From contig CP085832.1 in assembly GCA_020809705.1 (NCBI GenBank), forward strand, positions 434,001-498,000: a DNA stretch of 64,000 bases, in the 5' to 3' direction. The stretch comes from Calonectria ilicicola (lineage: Eukaryota > Ascomycota > Sordariomycetes > Hypocreales > Nectriaceae). Positions 11,636 through 23,933 of this stretch are shown here, piece by piece (within the stretch, counting starts at the first letter, position 1; each line of letters starts with the position of its first letter). The position numbers were made by a program, and so were the translations under genes. The notes below the pieces were generated by a model, which was not told the origin of the DNA, searched no databases, and saw only the letters and a program-made list of their open reading frames with translations.

Positions 11636-13760
11636 ATGGCACCCCAGAAAGCTACGAGACCTTCCGAAGACATGGTACCTTTCCAGTACCCCGCAGTCGA
11701 TGGTAGGAGGAGACGGCGGCCAGGGATTGATACTACGAGTGCCCGCCCCGCTTCCACTATGAGGATGTGCAAAGCTTGCAACTATTGTCGAGAGTGGGTG
11801 GAAATGTTTGTCCAACAAAAAAGAATAATATTTGATGACGAATGAATGTATCTAGGAAAAAGGTTCGGTGTTCCGGACACGAGCCCTGCACCCGGTGTCA
11901 AAATAATGGTCAACCATGCGAATACGTGCCAACAGCATCTGCCTCCCGCCAATTGGCCCGTTTATCTGCTGGTACTAGCAGGAATCCCGAAGGAGCGTTG
12001 TCTCCGGCACGTACAGTGATTTCGGCTGATCCGCACGAGGATGTCGAACCAGACTCTGGATATGGGTACACTGGTTCAACCGACGCTGCTCCCGTTCGAC
12101 GAGATGACAGCGCACCGGATGTTCCTCTGCAAGAAGACCAGTACGGCCATATACATGGCGGCGCATCCGAGTTTGCATTTCTGAACCTCGCTAAACAGAA
12201 GCTAGCAAGTTTACCATCAATGCCCATTGACTTCTGTGACTACCCTTTGGCATCTTCGGGTGGCCCTAGCGTGATGCCCCCAAAGCACATCGCCGACGAA
12301 CTAATTAACAATTACTTCAACTTTGGCCTTGCCACGTCACGTTTTGTGCACCAACCTAGCCTTATTGTTGACCACGAGAAACTGTACGACCCGAGCGCCT
12401 GTGAGCAGCTTTCCCCGGACAAACTTGCGTTAATTTATATGGTACTTGCCTGGGGCTCACATTACTCTCTTGTCAAGAATGTATGGTGTGGTTATTCGGC
12501 TAGGTAAGACATGATCTCTGCACCCGCAGTTACGGTCACAGTTGGTTTGACAGGTTCGCTAAAAGATCAAGTGTGCAATTTTATGAAATGGCCGAGTGTC
12601 AACGTAAAAAGGGAGCTAATCGCACAACTTTAGCTTCGCTCCAGTCCGAATTGCTCATCTCGATCTATCTTCTTAATCACTCCCGCATGCACGAATCGTG
12701 GTCTTTATTCGGCGTTGTAGTTCGCCATGCACAAGCGCTTGGGCTTCATCGTAGGTATTCTGGACCAATAACTGACCACGTAGTGCATGAATATCGCAAA
12801 AGATTGCTTTGGGCTATATACATCCATGACAAGCTCATCAGTAGCATTTTTGGTCGGCCATATGCTTTGCATGACTTTGAGATAGATCAGGACGAATGTA
12901 CACTGGCTAACGATAAGGACATTACGCCTTCGATATGCCAGTTATCCCCGCTGGATACGTTCTGCTCGGCCGCCGGACTTCTATACTATGCTCGGTTGGC
13001 CAAAATTTTGGGTCTAATATTGCGAAAAGTCTATGGACCAGAGGGACGGAATCATAACATCCAAAGTCTTCGCAAATTGGCTACCGAAATAGAAGAGTTG
13101 CTTATTACGTGGAAAAGAAACCTGCCCGCCTATCTCGACAGTGGAATCATTCCTGTCTCGGCATTGTGCATGATTGCACAGAGACAAGCATCCACATTAA
13201 AATTAACATATGCACACGCAATACTATTGCTCTATCGACCTTTCATTCTGTTTTCTCTTGGACCGGCTGGGGCTAGGACATCCGGAAAGCAATACGACTG
13301 GATCAAAGAGTTTCACAACAAATCCATTGATGCGGCTAAGAAAATTGTATGCGAGTGCAAGCACTTGGCGAGTCGAGGATTATTTTCTAGGGAATTCACT
13401 ATGGTCATGTACTTGCAATTTGCTGCTACCGGAACATTATTTATGTACTGCCACCTGTGGCCAGAGACTACTGAGATACGGGAGACTGCCGAGGAAGCAA
13501 AGGCGGCATTTCCTGTTGCTGTCGAAGAAGATCCGATCGGGCAACGGTATGTGAGGGTTTTAGATGAGCTAAGCAAACTCACTGCCGTCCATGCAGTCCC
13601 AGGGCTTGACAGAGCGACAGACGGAACTGAAAACGCCCAGATAGATGATCATGTATTGGATTTGATCGGAAGTTCTTTGGATTTTGCTGGCCCTTGGTCC
13701 AATATCTTCTTCGACCCTACCTCGATGGGAGAATTAGTTAATCCAGAAGGGTTCAACTAA
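11636..13760 (+). CDS. Zn2Cys6 transcription factor with fungal-specific TF domain
   Basis: Three exons (11636-11793, 11856-12503, 12554-13760) give about 670 residues. The zinc binuclear cluster is split by intron 1: CKACNYC, then KVRCSGHEPCTRC and GQPCEY (six Cys from residue 45). The middle homology region (Fungal_trans) follows in the second half. It includes LIYMVLAWGSHYS, YEMAECQRKKG and the typical SLFGVVVRHAQALGLHRR block, with RKRLLWAIYIHDKLIS downstream. It is a nuclear DNA-binding regulator. It is divergent from the isomerase-like gene and 500 bp upstream of the oxygenase gene, so these are its likeliest targets (inference). I chose the ATG at 11636 because it is the nearest one upstream of the zinc cluster within the open frame. 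Confidence 0.9.
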
Positions 13761-14259
13761 CCGTCAACATAATGACGAGGTACATTGAACTTGCATGATT
13801 ATCATGTCAGGGATTATGTCTGGGGCCGAAGCTAGAACCGCATAATGAGTCTTTTTACTCAGCAATTGTCCAATATCATGCAGCCGTTCTTGTTATTAGA
13901 CGAGATGTTAGCCCCGGCCTGCAGCTTACATTGTAACATTGGCGCCACGGGTTCTCTGGGCACAGTGTTATGTTGTGGGGTAACCCCGCATACATGCCGG
14001 GCCGGAGCCTGTATGGTTTTCCCGATATGGAAATTGGATGGTCATTTCCCGAGCACTTCGAGTCAGCAGATAATATTATTCTATGATTGGCCAGCCATCG
14101 GCTATAGATGACAGTGTCTTAGCTTTAGCTGCCGAGGCATGGGTAGCCATCAATCGAAAATAAGTTAAAAAGGGCTCGCAGTAGTCTAGTACATTGCTTG
14201 TCTCTGTGAATCTGCATCTTGCTGACCTTCAAAGTGAATAACTTACAACTCTCTCGACC
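13761..14259. other. intergenic; promoter of the oxygenase gene
   Basis: No gene seen. GCCGGGCCGGAG near 13996-14007 contains CGG triplets that could serve a Zn2Cys6 regulator. This is suggestive only. Confidence 0.35.
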
Positions 14260-15431
14260 ATGGAAACCACTACGCTATCAAGCAGTAGCCCTTTGAACCT
14301 TGACGCTGGCTTCCATCGTCAGAGCTCAGACCCGTCAGACCCCCCGGTTCTCTATGGTAACGATAAGAAAATCGAAAACACCAAATACCTGACACCATGC
14401 TATCCCGACACGCCAGTAGAGGAGCTTCAAAAGAGGTATTGGGATGATGGAGTTCTTTGGGTAAGTGGTTTTAAATATTCTCTGTCTTCGGTCTAACACG
14501 TTTCCAGGTCAAAGGCCTTCTTGATGGAGACATGGTCAATGACTTTCGTGAGCAGTATTTGACCATGGTGAATGAAGGCACTGGTATGCTCAAGCCAGGT
14601 ACCAAACCCAGGGACGGAATATTTTCCGGGGCAGATTGGCGAGATTTTCTACTTCCTGGGGCTGTTCGTCTTGCCACTGGGGTGCCTGACGAGGGCAAAT
14701 TTGTGGAAAATTCCACCAAAGCCCATCATTGTGATGAGTATGTCACATTCAAGAATTCAATTGGGAAGAAAATGGAACCATTTGTCGGCAAGCTTGTTGG
14801 GTTTGAAGACTCTTACTGCTTACCACGCTCTATTCTTCGCTGTGCAGTGCCTGGTGGGATGACGACCCCAGTTCACTACGACCAGATCTTCCTCAGGCAT
14901 GGGCCGCCCACAAGCGTCACCGCATGGGTGCCAATTGGAGATATTGAAGTTGAGGGTGGCGGCTTGATCTATCTCGACAGAGCTCACGATATTGGCGTCA
15001 ATTATGAGAATGATTTTTCAAAGATGAATGTAAGCCTTTCCGATGAGGAAAGAATGTCTGCCTTCAATAAGAATATGCAGGTTGGTGGCTGGATAGACAA
15101 GAATGCGAGTCATTTCGGCGAAAAGTGGTCCCGTTGCTGGTTGGTGGTGAGTCAAACGTGAAGATTTATAATTGTGTAGAGTTGATCATAGCTAACACTT
15201 TTCCCCTATGGCCAGGGCAATTATGAAGCTGGAGACGTTGTTTTCCACACTCCCTTCACAGTTCATGCAGGTGCAAAGAATCAATCTCCATCAGGCCGGA
15301 TTCGAGTCTCCACGGATTTGCGCTTTGTAGACAAGACAAAGCCCTTTGACGAACGATGGTTGGTAAAGGCATACTCGGAAGATGACTCCAACATTCCTCG
15401 CAAAATAAAGTCACCAGCTGTTGTTGAATAA
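14260..15431 (+). CDS. phytanoyl-CoA dioxygenase (PhyH) family Fe(II)/2-oxoglutarate oxygenase
   Basis: Three exons (14260-14460, 14508-15146, 15216-15431) with phase-0 GT-AG introns of 47 and 69 nt encode 351 residues. The facial triad is visible: H190 and D192 in PVHYDQIFLR, and H297 in FTVHAGAKN. A likely 2-oxoglutarate-binding arginine, R308, lies in SGRIRVSTDLRF. AWVPIGDIEVEGGGLIYL and LDRAHD between them are typical of PhyH enzymes. Such enzymes hydroxylate lipids, sugars or secondary metabolites using O2 and 2-oxoglutarate. There is no peroxisomal or secretion signal that I can recognise. It follows the Zn2Cys6 regulator on the same strand. The substrate is unknown. Confidence 0.9.
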
Positions 15432-17417
15432 CCAGCAAGAGATTGGATGAGAACTTTGATCACATACACAAGCATAGGAATATTGTTGATTTTAGTTGGC
15501 TATTTGGTAAGAAAATAAAACTTCAAAATGGAATTATCTTGACTTCAAACGTTTCGCTGAAAAGACATGTCTAATATCCAATGTCCACGATATCTCAAAT
15601 AGCCGAGCTGGGATTTTATGTTTTCGGACCAATTTTGTTGCCAGTGAGTCAATCTACGACTTCGGGGTCTTCGACCAATTACCTTACATTGGGCCGCATT
15701 ATCACATATACAGAGGGTCTAACCTCTGATTGCAACCTGAGAGTTCATCATGGAAGGAAATATCATAAAATTAGATTGCACACAACGAACGCGACAAGTG
15801 GTGACTCGATTTATTGAATCCCAAAGTCCGCTGTTGCATCCTTGGTCCAATATGCTGCCATAAGATCATGAGCTTTCTGCCTCGTTCTAGGATAAATTCT
15901 TTGCCACTCTCTTCATTCTGGTCCCGCCTCTGTATGCTCGCCCTTGATGCAAAATTTTCCACAACCTAGTAGCCAGCGTCAACTCCATGAATGTCCTGTG
16001 GCGAGTGTCGGCGGTGACTTCACCCCCCTGCTTGGCTCGTCGGCTCGGCCCAACCGCTTCGCCAAGAAAGAATCGAGACTACCAATCTCCGCCTGATTTG
16101 GGTGGAGTTGGTCCATAAACCTTACTCCATCCAGATGGAGCTTTTGTATTCAGAGCGGCAGGCATCGGCCGAAGTGGGCAAACGATATAGTAAAAGACCG
16201 GATAAACCGTTTTATGTGCAAGGCGGCCGCTTTTGCATGATGGAATTTACTCAGCGCTACTAATACATGACGAATCCGCAATTTGACGAGCGCTTGTGCG
16301 TTTTGAGCATCATGGTGGAGACGCGGCAGAGTCCCAACCCACCTAGACCTCGTGTTTTGGTATTCGGTCCTCGGTTATGCGGCTGAAATAAATCCTAGCA
16401 ATTCTCAATAGACATATTCTAGAATAAAGAAAAAGGTATGCTTATTATTTTTTTTTTTTGGGGTCAATATATGCAATGGTGCTATTCAGGGATTCAAGAC
16501 GGAAGGAACCCTTGTCAATTCTGATCCTGAATGAGGCTGAAACAAGTAGTTAAGCAAGAATCATCTCAGAGAATATTACAGAGCGACAATTGTCGTTCAT
16601 GAGATTTGATTTACTCAAGCTAGTTTTAAAACATAGCCCGAAGATGTACGGGAGATATCTGTGTGGCGTTCATCTGCCGGCAAGCAGAATCGCATTCCTC
16701 ATTCTATCACCCCTGACTACTGGTTCAAGTGGTCCCTCCAGGCCTTTTAATACCGACTCAGAACAGCAAGACAGAGTTTTGCCGCCAATTAAATAACACG
16801 AATAAGCGAGACGCTAGCAGCCGCGATATTTGGACTCCTAATTGGATGGTTACTCATAGATTAGGTTGAGGTGTGAGCGGGTAACACATGGCATTTTGGG
16901 ACCACGGTTCGGTGCGACTAACCGACCAAGACATCTAGTCCGAGACACTTGGACAATAATTCCTCTTCAACTTACAAGAAAGAGGGTCTTTCCTATAGAA
17001 CTTGTGGTACTAGAACTAGAATGAGGCCGACTGGTGCGGACGCACGACGATGACAAACGCTGGCTAGTCAGAATGAGGCATTGTGGAGAGTACAAGAGAT
17101 GGGTGATTGGGTCGGGTAGGGAGATAAAACGTAAGCATCAATCAAAAAGAAAATTCATGTAGCCATACTCTTTCCACTGAGGGTCCAAAATATGTCATGG
17201 TCAAAGAAAGTGTAGTATGCTTGGTAGAGATTGAGTAGCCGACATCGCCAACCGACGTGGCTCAGGCAATGCCAAGAGACGAGAGGTAAATGTGAGAAGG
17301 ATCGTGTAAACTCTTGCTATAAAGAGGCAACCAACTCCCAATCTCTAGACCGCATCTCGCATTCACAAATCACTCGCATTCACCTTCATTACTTTGCCAC
17401 AGCCATCGTACTTCACC
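15432..17417. other. intergenic, about 2 kb
   Basis: No gene seen. It holds a T-rich tract near 16447-16460 and short chance frames only. The 3' part is the promoter of the small secreted protein gene. Confidence 0.45.
17318..17323 (+). promoter_or_regulatory. TATA box of the small secreted protein gene
   Basis: TATAAA lies 95 bp before the ATG at 17418, with a pyrimidine- and CA-rich leader between. This is the usual arrangement of strongly expressed fungal secreted-protein genes. Confidence 0.5.
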
Positions 17418-17994
17418 ATGCGCACCGCAGTTTTCTCCGCCGCTATTGCTGCTTTGGTACCCCTCAATGCTCTGGCAGCGGCTGTTCCCACGAGCAAGAC
17501 ATTGGAGGTCGTCGAAGAGAAGAATCTTGGAGATGGAATCGTCTTCAAGGTTTACTCTATCAACGAGACTCGGTCCGCGGACACCACCGCCAGCGTTGAG
17601 AAGCGTGATTGGTGCAACACTGGCGCCGACTTTTCCTCGAGCGATGCCGATAACCTGAAGAGCTGGCTCCAGAACTCGAGCCCGGATTATCTTCAATATG
17701 TTGGAAGCCGAATGGTTGTTTCATGGGAGTCAGGAACTGCCAAGATTTGCATTAGCAACAACTACTTTTTCGACAACACTCACGTCAAGCGTTGGGAGGC
17801 CGGATGGGCCACTGGCACTATCAAGGGTAACTGCTGTGGCGGCTCTTCATGGTTAGTATTATCTTTCATGCCCACTTAAGTATTTTAATGGTAACATTTA
17901 ATGTAGCAACGGAGGTCAAACCACTTGCCATGGAGACAGCGGCCTTGCCCTGTCTGCTCAGTTTATGCACACTGCCCGTGACTGCCCTACTTAA
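17418..17994 (+). CDS. small secreted cysteine-rich protein with Kex2 site
   Basis: Two exons (17418-17851, 17907-17994) encode 173 residues. A clear signal peptide (TAVFSAAIAALVPLNALAAA) is followed by an acidic propeptide that ends in the Kex2 site VEKR. The predicted mature protein starts DWCNTGADF and is about 107 residues long with seven cysteines: one near the start, one in AKICIS, a CC pair in GNCCGG, then SSCNGG, TTCHG and ARDCPT. The intron interrupts the codon of the fifth cysteine. I do not recognise the family. Size, processing and cysteines suit a secreted antimicrobial, effector or structural protein, but no function should be assigned. An odd cysteine number leaves one free or used for dimerisation. 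Confidence 0.8.
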
Positions 17995-19254
17995 GCGGTC
18001 TACTGTTAGTAGTCTTCATTGAGACTCCGACATCTTGACTGGAGATATTTGTTTCGCACAGAATCTGATGGAAGAAAGAGATTTTGGTCCGAAATCCAAG
18101 GAATGGTACATGGAAATATCAGGATGAGCTAGAACCAGGTTTCGGACATGGGTTGATTCACCAACGCTCAGTCTAACCTGCGAGATAATTTAAATTTTCA
18201 ATCAATGCTAAAGTTTAAAAATATCGAACAGAGTATTCCAATTTGACCTCAGCGGTCCTCGGATATCGAGATCTCAATAAAGTGATTTGTCCATCCCATC
18301 CATATGAACTGTCTCATTTCTTCACACTTAATCCTACTATCAGCGAGCAAACATTCTAAACCCTACCAAAATACTTCAAATCCTTCAGTTTTCAATGGAA
18401 CGGTGTGGCGAATATCGACCTTCTTTCGGACAATTGAAAGGGCATAACAATATCAAGGGACTAAAATGTGGCATAGAAAACCGGCTGGCTGAAACTATAG
18501 GCAGAAACTGGAGTGAGAAATGTCCTCCAAGATGTCTAGCCGAAAAGATCGACAAAAGCTAGCTTGAGAAGCATCCGTAACGAAGTTATCTAAGTAGAAA
18601 GCAGTCTCAAATGTCAGCAAATTATCTCAAATATCTTTTTGGCAGGTTGGGACGGACAGCAGTCCCCGTGCCAAGGAATCCACATAATCATCGCCTAGGT
18701 GATGGTGACAGGGGTCGAACGGGGCCGTGACTGAGTATGGGGCATGATAATTGACTGTAAAGGATGACGGTATTGAGCATAGATTTTGATTCCAACATTC
18801 AAGAATCTCATTTCATGCTTACAAAAATTCTTAAATCAATCTCAAAATACGCAGTCTTCCCTCTTTTCTCGCTGAAGCCTTTCGACTCACTAAGGAATTT
18901 GGCATGCTTATCGACGCTAAAATCGGAAAACTCTGTGGGGCTCGCGGGAAACATTCCCCGTATCTTATCTCCTCAGTTTGCCGTGATCAACCGACAGCCT
19001 TTGCCGAACATAGACCCAGGGAAAGCTTTTTTGTGTAGTCAGTTTGCCAGATTTCCCATAGATAGCACCGGCATTTGTGGTATTCAAATCTCTCGGTTAA
19101 GGGCATTGCCGAGATAAAGTAATTGAATAGCATGGGTAGACTTTGCAATTTCCGACACTAAGCGTGGAAGCTCTGCATTTCCTTGTATATAAAGAAAGCT
19201 AAGATATTTGCTTCATTCAATTTATCATGATATACCAAAAAAGCCAATTCCATC
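17995..19254. other. intergenic
   Basis: No gene is supported. A 117-codon plus-strand frame around 18764-19117 has no recognisable domain. The promoter of the MFS gene lies at the right end. Confidence 0.45.
19186..19193 (+). promoter_or_regulatory. TATA box of the MFS transporter gene
   Basis: TATATAAA lies 62 bp upstream of the ATG at 19255. Confidence 0.5.
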
Positions 19255-20814
19255 ATGATCGTCTCTAAGTCGACTGCAGAACGTGCTCCAGCCTCGAACC
19301 CGTCTAGGAGCAGCAGTGTCTTGTCCAAAACCTATGATTCATCTGATTCCGAACGAAACAGCGCTATCGAAGCCTCGAAAACCTACGATGAGCCCGCGAA
19401 TACGTCCGACGAACCGACCCTAATACTGGATCCACCCGATGGAGGGTTGGTTGCTTGGACACAAGCCTTCATGGCACATCTTGTGATTATCAACACGTGG
19501 GGAACAATCAATTCGTTTGGAATATTCCAAACCTATTACCGAGAATATCTTTCTCGTCCTGCCTCAGATATCAGTTGGATTGGTTCAATGCAAGTTTTCT
19601 TTCTATTCGTAATCGGCGTCTTCACAGGACGACTTACGGATGCTGGATACTTCCGCATTGTCTTTGCCGTAGGCTCGATCCTTGTTGTTTTGGGAAGCCT
19701 GATGGCTTCCCTTTCAACCACATACTGGCAGTTATTTTTGTCCCAGGGGCTCTGTATTGGGTTGGGAATGGGAGGTCTCTTCTGTCCTGTCATGGCTGTC
19801 CTGTCCACATATTTCCGCCGACGAAGGAACTTGGCTATTGGTATTGCTATTAGCGGCTCCGCAACCGGAGGCATGATTTACCCAGTCATGGTTCGCCAGC
19901 TTCTACCACAGATAGGGTTATCGTGGACTCTAAGAGCCATAGCACTCGTGCAATTCATTACTTTGCTTACTGCAAACATCTTTATGAAACACAGGCTTCC
20001 ACCACGTCGATCTGGAAGCCTTCTTGAGCTCTCGGCCTTTAAAGAATCGCCTTATGCTCTGTTCACTATAGGCATGTTTTTTGTAAGTTAACTAACGAGA
20101 CCATTTACTATGGGTTACTGATACTAATCATATTTCAGAATTTCTGGGGGGTTTATTTCGCCTTTTACTAGTAAGTGCATCTGCCTGCTACCTTTTTGAT
20201 CGTTGACATTAATGGATAATAGCATCGGTCCCTTTAGCCGTGATGTACTGTCTTTTGACTACGATGCCTCAATTGACCTTCTTATGATCATGAACGGCGT
20301 AGGAGCCATCGGCCGCGTGCTGCCAGGTTTCTTGGCAGATCTATATCTGGGACCCTTAAATGTGGTCACGCCTGCAGCCTTTGCCTGCATGGTCCTCCTG
20401 TACTGCTGGAATGCCGTCCACAGTTCCGCCACTCTATACTTTTGGGCCGTTGTGTACGGTAAGTCATTCATCAGTGGTGCACTTAGCATCCGATCATATG
20501 TCCCGCGCACCCGCTAACAAACTTCCTTCCTGAATCAAGGCATCTTCGGAGCCACTGTTCAGGGTCTTTTTCCCGCAGCACTTTCATCATTGACCACAGA
20601 TTTGCAAAAGGCAGGGACGAGAATGGGCATGGTATACTCAATCATCAGTTTTGCTAATCTGACAGGCCCTCCTTTGGCCGGCTTCTTGATCAAAGCTGGG
20701 GGTGGCGAATACAAATACGCTTTTGCATTCGGCGGAACTAGTTTATTTCTGGGAACAACCTTTTTGGTTGCTTGCCGGATTTCAAAAGGAGGATTCGGAC
20801 TGGCCAAAGTATAG
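19255..20814 (+). CDS. MFS monocarboxylate-type transporter (MCT/MCH5-like)
   Basis: Four exons (19255-20082, 20139-20170, 20223-20458, 20540-20814) give 456 residues. After a Ser/Thr-rich cytosolic N-terminus of about 60 residues comes the family hallmark PPDGGLVAWTQAF, which opens TM1 in fungal monocarboxylate-porter homologues. NTWGTINSFGIFQTYY follows. I estimate 12 hydrophobic segments, with GRLTDAGYFR in loop 2-3 and GRVLPGFLADLYLG in the second half. Homologues carry monocarboxylates, riboflavin or nicotinate-like substrates across the plasma membrane; the substrate here is not shown. The second exon is only 32 nt. Its 3' end is 49 bp from the stop of the opposing Zn2Cys6 regulator. 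Confidence 0.88.
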
Positions 20815-20863
20815 TAGCGGGCCGTAGTAAATGGATACAGTGTAGAATTTTAATATCTCGGCA

Positions 20864-23084
20864 TCAAAGCCAGTGTTGGAAACCATCTGAGTACGAGACT
20901 TGCCATAGTTCCGGAAAATATAAGTTTTCTGGCGCCTGTTCTTGCCAATCAACCAGAAACGTATCCTGTGCCATGGACTCATCTGCCATACTCGTAGGGC
21001 CGGTCTCAGACACGCCGGCATCAGCGACATTCTCGGCATTCTCTTTCATCTTGCCTTGGTTGAAAAACTGTACTTCGACCTGGGCTTGCTCCTGATGTGA
21101 TATTGAAGCCTCTTGATTGCGCCTTCGGAATTCCAAATAGCCGCCTTCACTCATCTTCTTGACTGTTGTCTTGCATTGCCCAAGGCAGATGTCGGCTAGA
21201 TCCCAGTTCGCTTCCGTCCTCATCCGCTGAAGGAAGTCTATCAGTGATTCACAGCTAGAAACACAGTTTGCGGCAACTGTGTCGTCTTGTGCTTCCAAAG
21301 CACATCGCATCATGAGTGTAACTGCAGAAGCGAAATGGTAAGCAGTGTCTTGAACATGGTTAGTAAATTTGAACAATGAGTCAGACAAGCCGTCAAATGT
21401 TAGGCTTACAGGGCAGCCAAAAGGCTCTGGTCTCGTCCACAGATAAGGAAGTGACAAATTCTATGAGAGAGCGCCCCGCCCTTATACATTGTGACTGATA
21501 ATGCAAAGCTTCTTCGTGATGGCTCATTCGTGTTGCCTATTTTGTTAGTCTCTATGGTTCCGGCAGTAGGCAAAGGCGATACAAACCTGGAGCTCTATAC
21601 GACAAATACACATTTTAACGGCAAGGAATGACAGGCGGAGGTTCAAAGCTCCGGGTTGGTGTCTCTCAAAACGATCATTATCTGGATCCAGCCAAGCCGG
21701 TAAAGAGTTCTGCAAGTCATCGACGCATGATTCCAGATACCGGAGCGTTTCCCTCGAATGTTCCAAGGGCTCATCCTTCAGTGAATAGACCGAAATTAAA
21801 ATGTCGCCGAGTATCTTGGTCAGTTTGCAAAGTGCAATAAATGTCTGTGCCCCTTTGAGGCTAATATCGGAAACTGGACCACTTCCGCCACAGTCCACAA
21901 TGGTGATAAGGTCTGGGAGAGCGACGTCCCATCGATCACGATGTATATGGCCCGGAGTTCCGTGACATAAGCTTGCCCTGCCATCATATATTTAACAAGA
22001 TTACTTCAAGTGTTTTGATAATCTGGGTTGCTTACCAGTGATCATGAATCAGCAGCCCCCACCAAGTCCGAATGCGCAAGTGCTTTTGGCGGGGACTAAG
22101 ATTCCAATTTGTAGGATCTCGGTTAAGTCCCAGGCTCTGAGCAAGTGCAACGGCACTTCCAACATTGACAGCGTTGTACGTAATTGATGTAATTGGCCGA
22201 CCCAGAAGGTCCAAAATGCAAGCTAGAACGGTAGAGAAGCTTGGAGTGAGAAAATCATCGTGCATGGCCTTTACAGTGAGATTCCAGATATAGCGAACAT
22301 CGGGTGGGGCACGGCCTGTCGCAGTGATCTTGTCTGAGAGCATCCAAAACACAAGCGACGTGGAATATATCTCACATACGAGCGCATGCGGCAGCGCAGA
22401 CTGTTGGTATGCTTTCATGACACCGCTCTCATCGAGAATGGGAAACGGGGGATGTACAACATTGAAGTATCTTGATGAGACATGTCAGTGTCGCCACGAG
22501 TGTCACCAATGCCGAGCTTACAGTTCAATCAGAGCAGGACCCAAAGGTTCCAATATCTTCTCTATCACTTCACACTGTTTGAAGCCTGTTGTCCCATTCC
22601 CGGATGTAACAGTTGATCGTTGTCTTGGAACCTTCATATAGACGACGGGATTTCGCGGGTCGTCGGAATAAACACTGTACGGATTAGGATGCACATGACT
22701 CACGGCGATATTGTCTCTTGGGGAGATGAACTGCTCCAGCAGCTGTGCATCGCGTGCTAGGGCTGGGCTGATGATATGGCCAGAGAGACTGGCGGGTCTT
22801 GTTGGTATAGAAGACGGGGAAGAAGATGCGCGCCCTACTCCATCAACACCCAATTGAGCATCTTGAACATGCTCTTCAGATGCCCCCTCTGGCTGCGCAC
22901 GAGCTGACGGATCTGTCAAATGCACAAGCGCCCCTGAGCGTTTGGCAGTCGTCACACACTCTTCCCTAAGAGTTCGACAAAGACTACATGGTGCATCCAA
23001 ACGGATCCGGTCGCAACGGGACTTTCGTCGACGACAGAAATCACATGCCGGGATTTTATGAGAGCGATAAGGCCGAGCCAACAT
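20864..23084 (-). CDS. Zn2Cys6 transcription factor
   Basis: Five exons (22522-23084, 22036-22470, 21587-21977, 21410-21536, 20864-21348) join in frame to 666 residues with introns of 50-61 nt. The zinc cluster is at residues 14-43: CDFCRRRKSRCD, then CSLCRTLREEC. The middle homology region begins at YFNVVHPPFPILDE and continues through SLGLNRDPTNWNL and RIRTWWGLLIHDHW, ending with AFWLPY. I start at the ATG at 23084, ten residues before the cluster; an open frame continues upstream but has no family features. It is nuclear. It may control the adjacent MFS gene or the dioxygenase gene on the same strand (inference from proximity). Confidence 0.9.
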
Positions 23085-23933
23085 AGAGGTGGATGAGTAA
23101 AGCCCAGTCTTTTCAGGACTACTGCTGTCGCTTGGAAGTGTGCGCAATATCAATTGCGATATGATTTGTGAATTACGATTATATGTTGCGACGCGATAAG
23201 TGTAGCATGCATAACGACTCGGTGAGCAACAATGCATGCATGGATCCCAGAGCGGTCTGGCATGGCAGAATTTATCAATCTAGTTGGACCTTCGTACAGG
23301 GTAGTCGGGTTCGGGCTGTATCCAGCAAAGGCAACTGTAGGGTTTATACTAATTTGATCTTTAAAGATATTTTTAATAGATTAAGATAGTTTATTTTATT
23401 ATTAAGATAATCTCTTCGGCAATCTTTATTGAGAGGGGTGGACCCCTATTATTTAATTTAGATTCTAATGGTAACGAGCGAGGGTAGACCAGTCACTACA
23501 ACCAGCGAACCGATACTACAAAAGATCTAGCAGTAATTTTAGCCAGTGCGATTACCCCGTGACACTACATCTATATATAACCCATAGACACCCCCGCAGA
23601 GACCTCTCTAAGATCCGATCTACCGGTGTGTTACACAATACTGAGGCACTCTAAATTCACTAACATTTGGTATGATGGATCAGAGATTGTGATACAGGGA
23701 TACGGCCTTAATGTTTGCTTATTGAATCTCATATCAACATTTAAAATCTACTTCTCAAACCTCGGAAACTTGAGACTGGGTGTGAGAATCCATGCTTCAT
23801 GTGACGTCCTTGGCCCATGGGGTGGAAACATAATTCTACAACAGCAATGCTCGCAACTACAGACACGGATAACAACTGTCAAGTAACATTGAGGGCTAGT
23901 AAGCCCGGTACATCTGAACTAAAGTCCTATCTA
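23085..23933. other. intergenic, contains AT-rich possible LTR
   Basis: No host gene. The left part is the promoter of the Zn2Cys6 gene and the right part the 3' flank of the dioxygenase gene. Between them lies the AT-rich possible LTR reported separately. Confidence 0.45.
23336..23635. mobile_element. possible solo LTR remnant
   Basis: The 300-bp segment starts TGTAGGG and ends GTGTTACA, so both ends carry the TGTA/TACA inverted terminus used by LTRs. It contains TATATATA-type sequence near 23573 and a strongly AT-rich left third, as expected after repeat-induced point mutation. Flanking pentamers (GCAAC, CAATA) do not form a target-site duplication and no second copy or internal domain is present. 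The call rests on ends and composition only. Confidence 0.28.

Noticed and set aside
13996..14007. GCCGGGCCGGAG as a specific Zn2Cys6 binding site
   Set aside because: Single occurrence, no inverted CGG pair at a usual spacing; not enough to call an operator.
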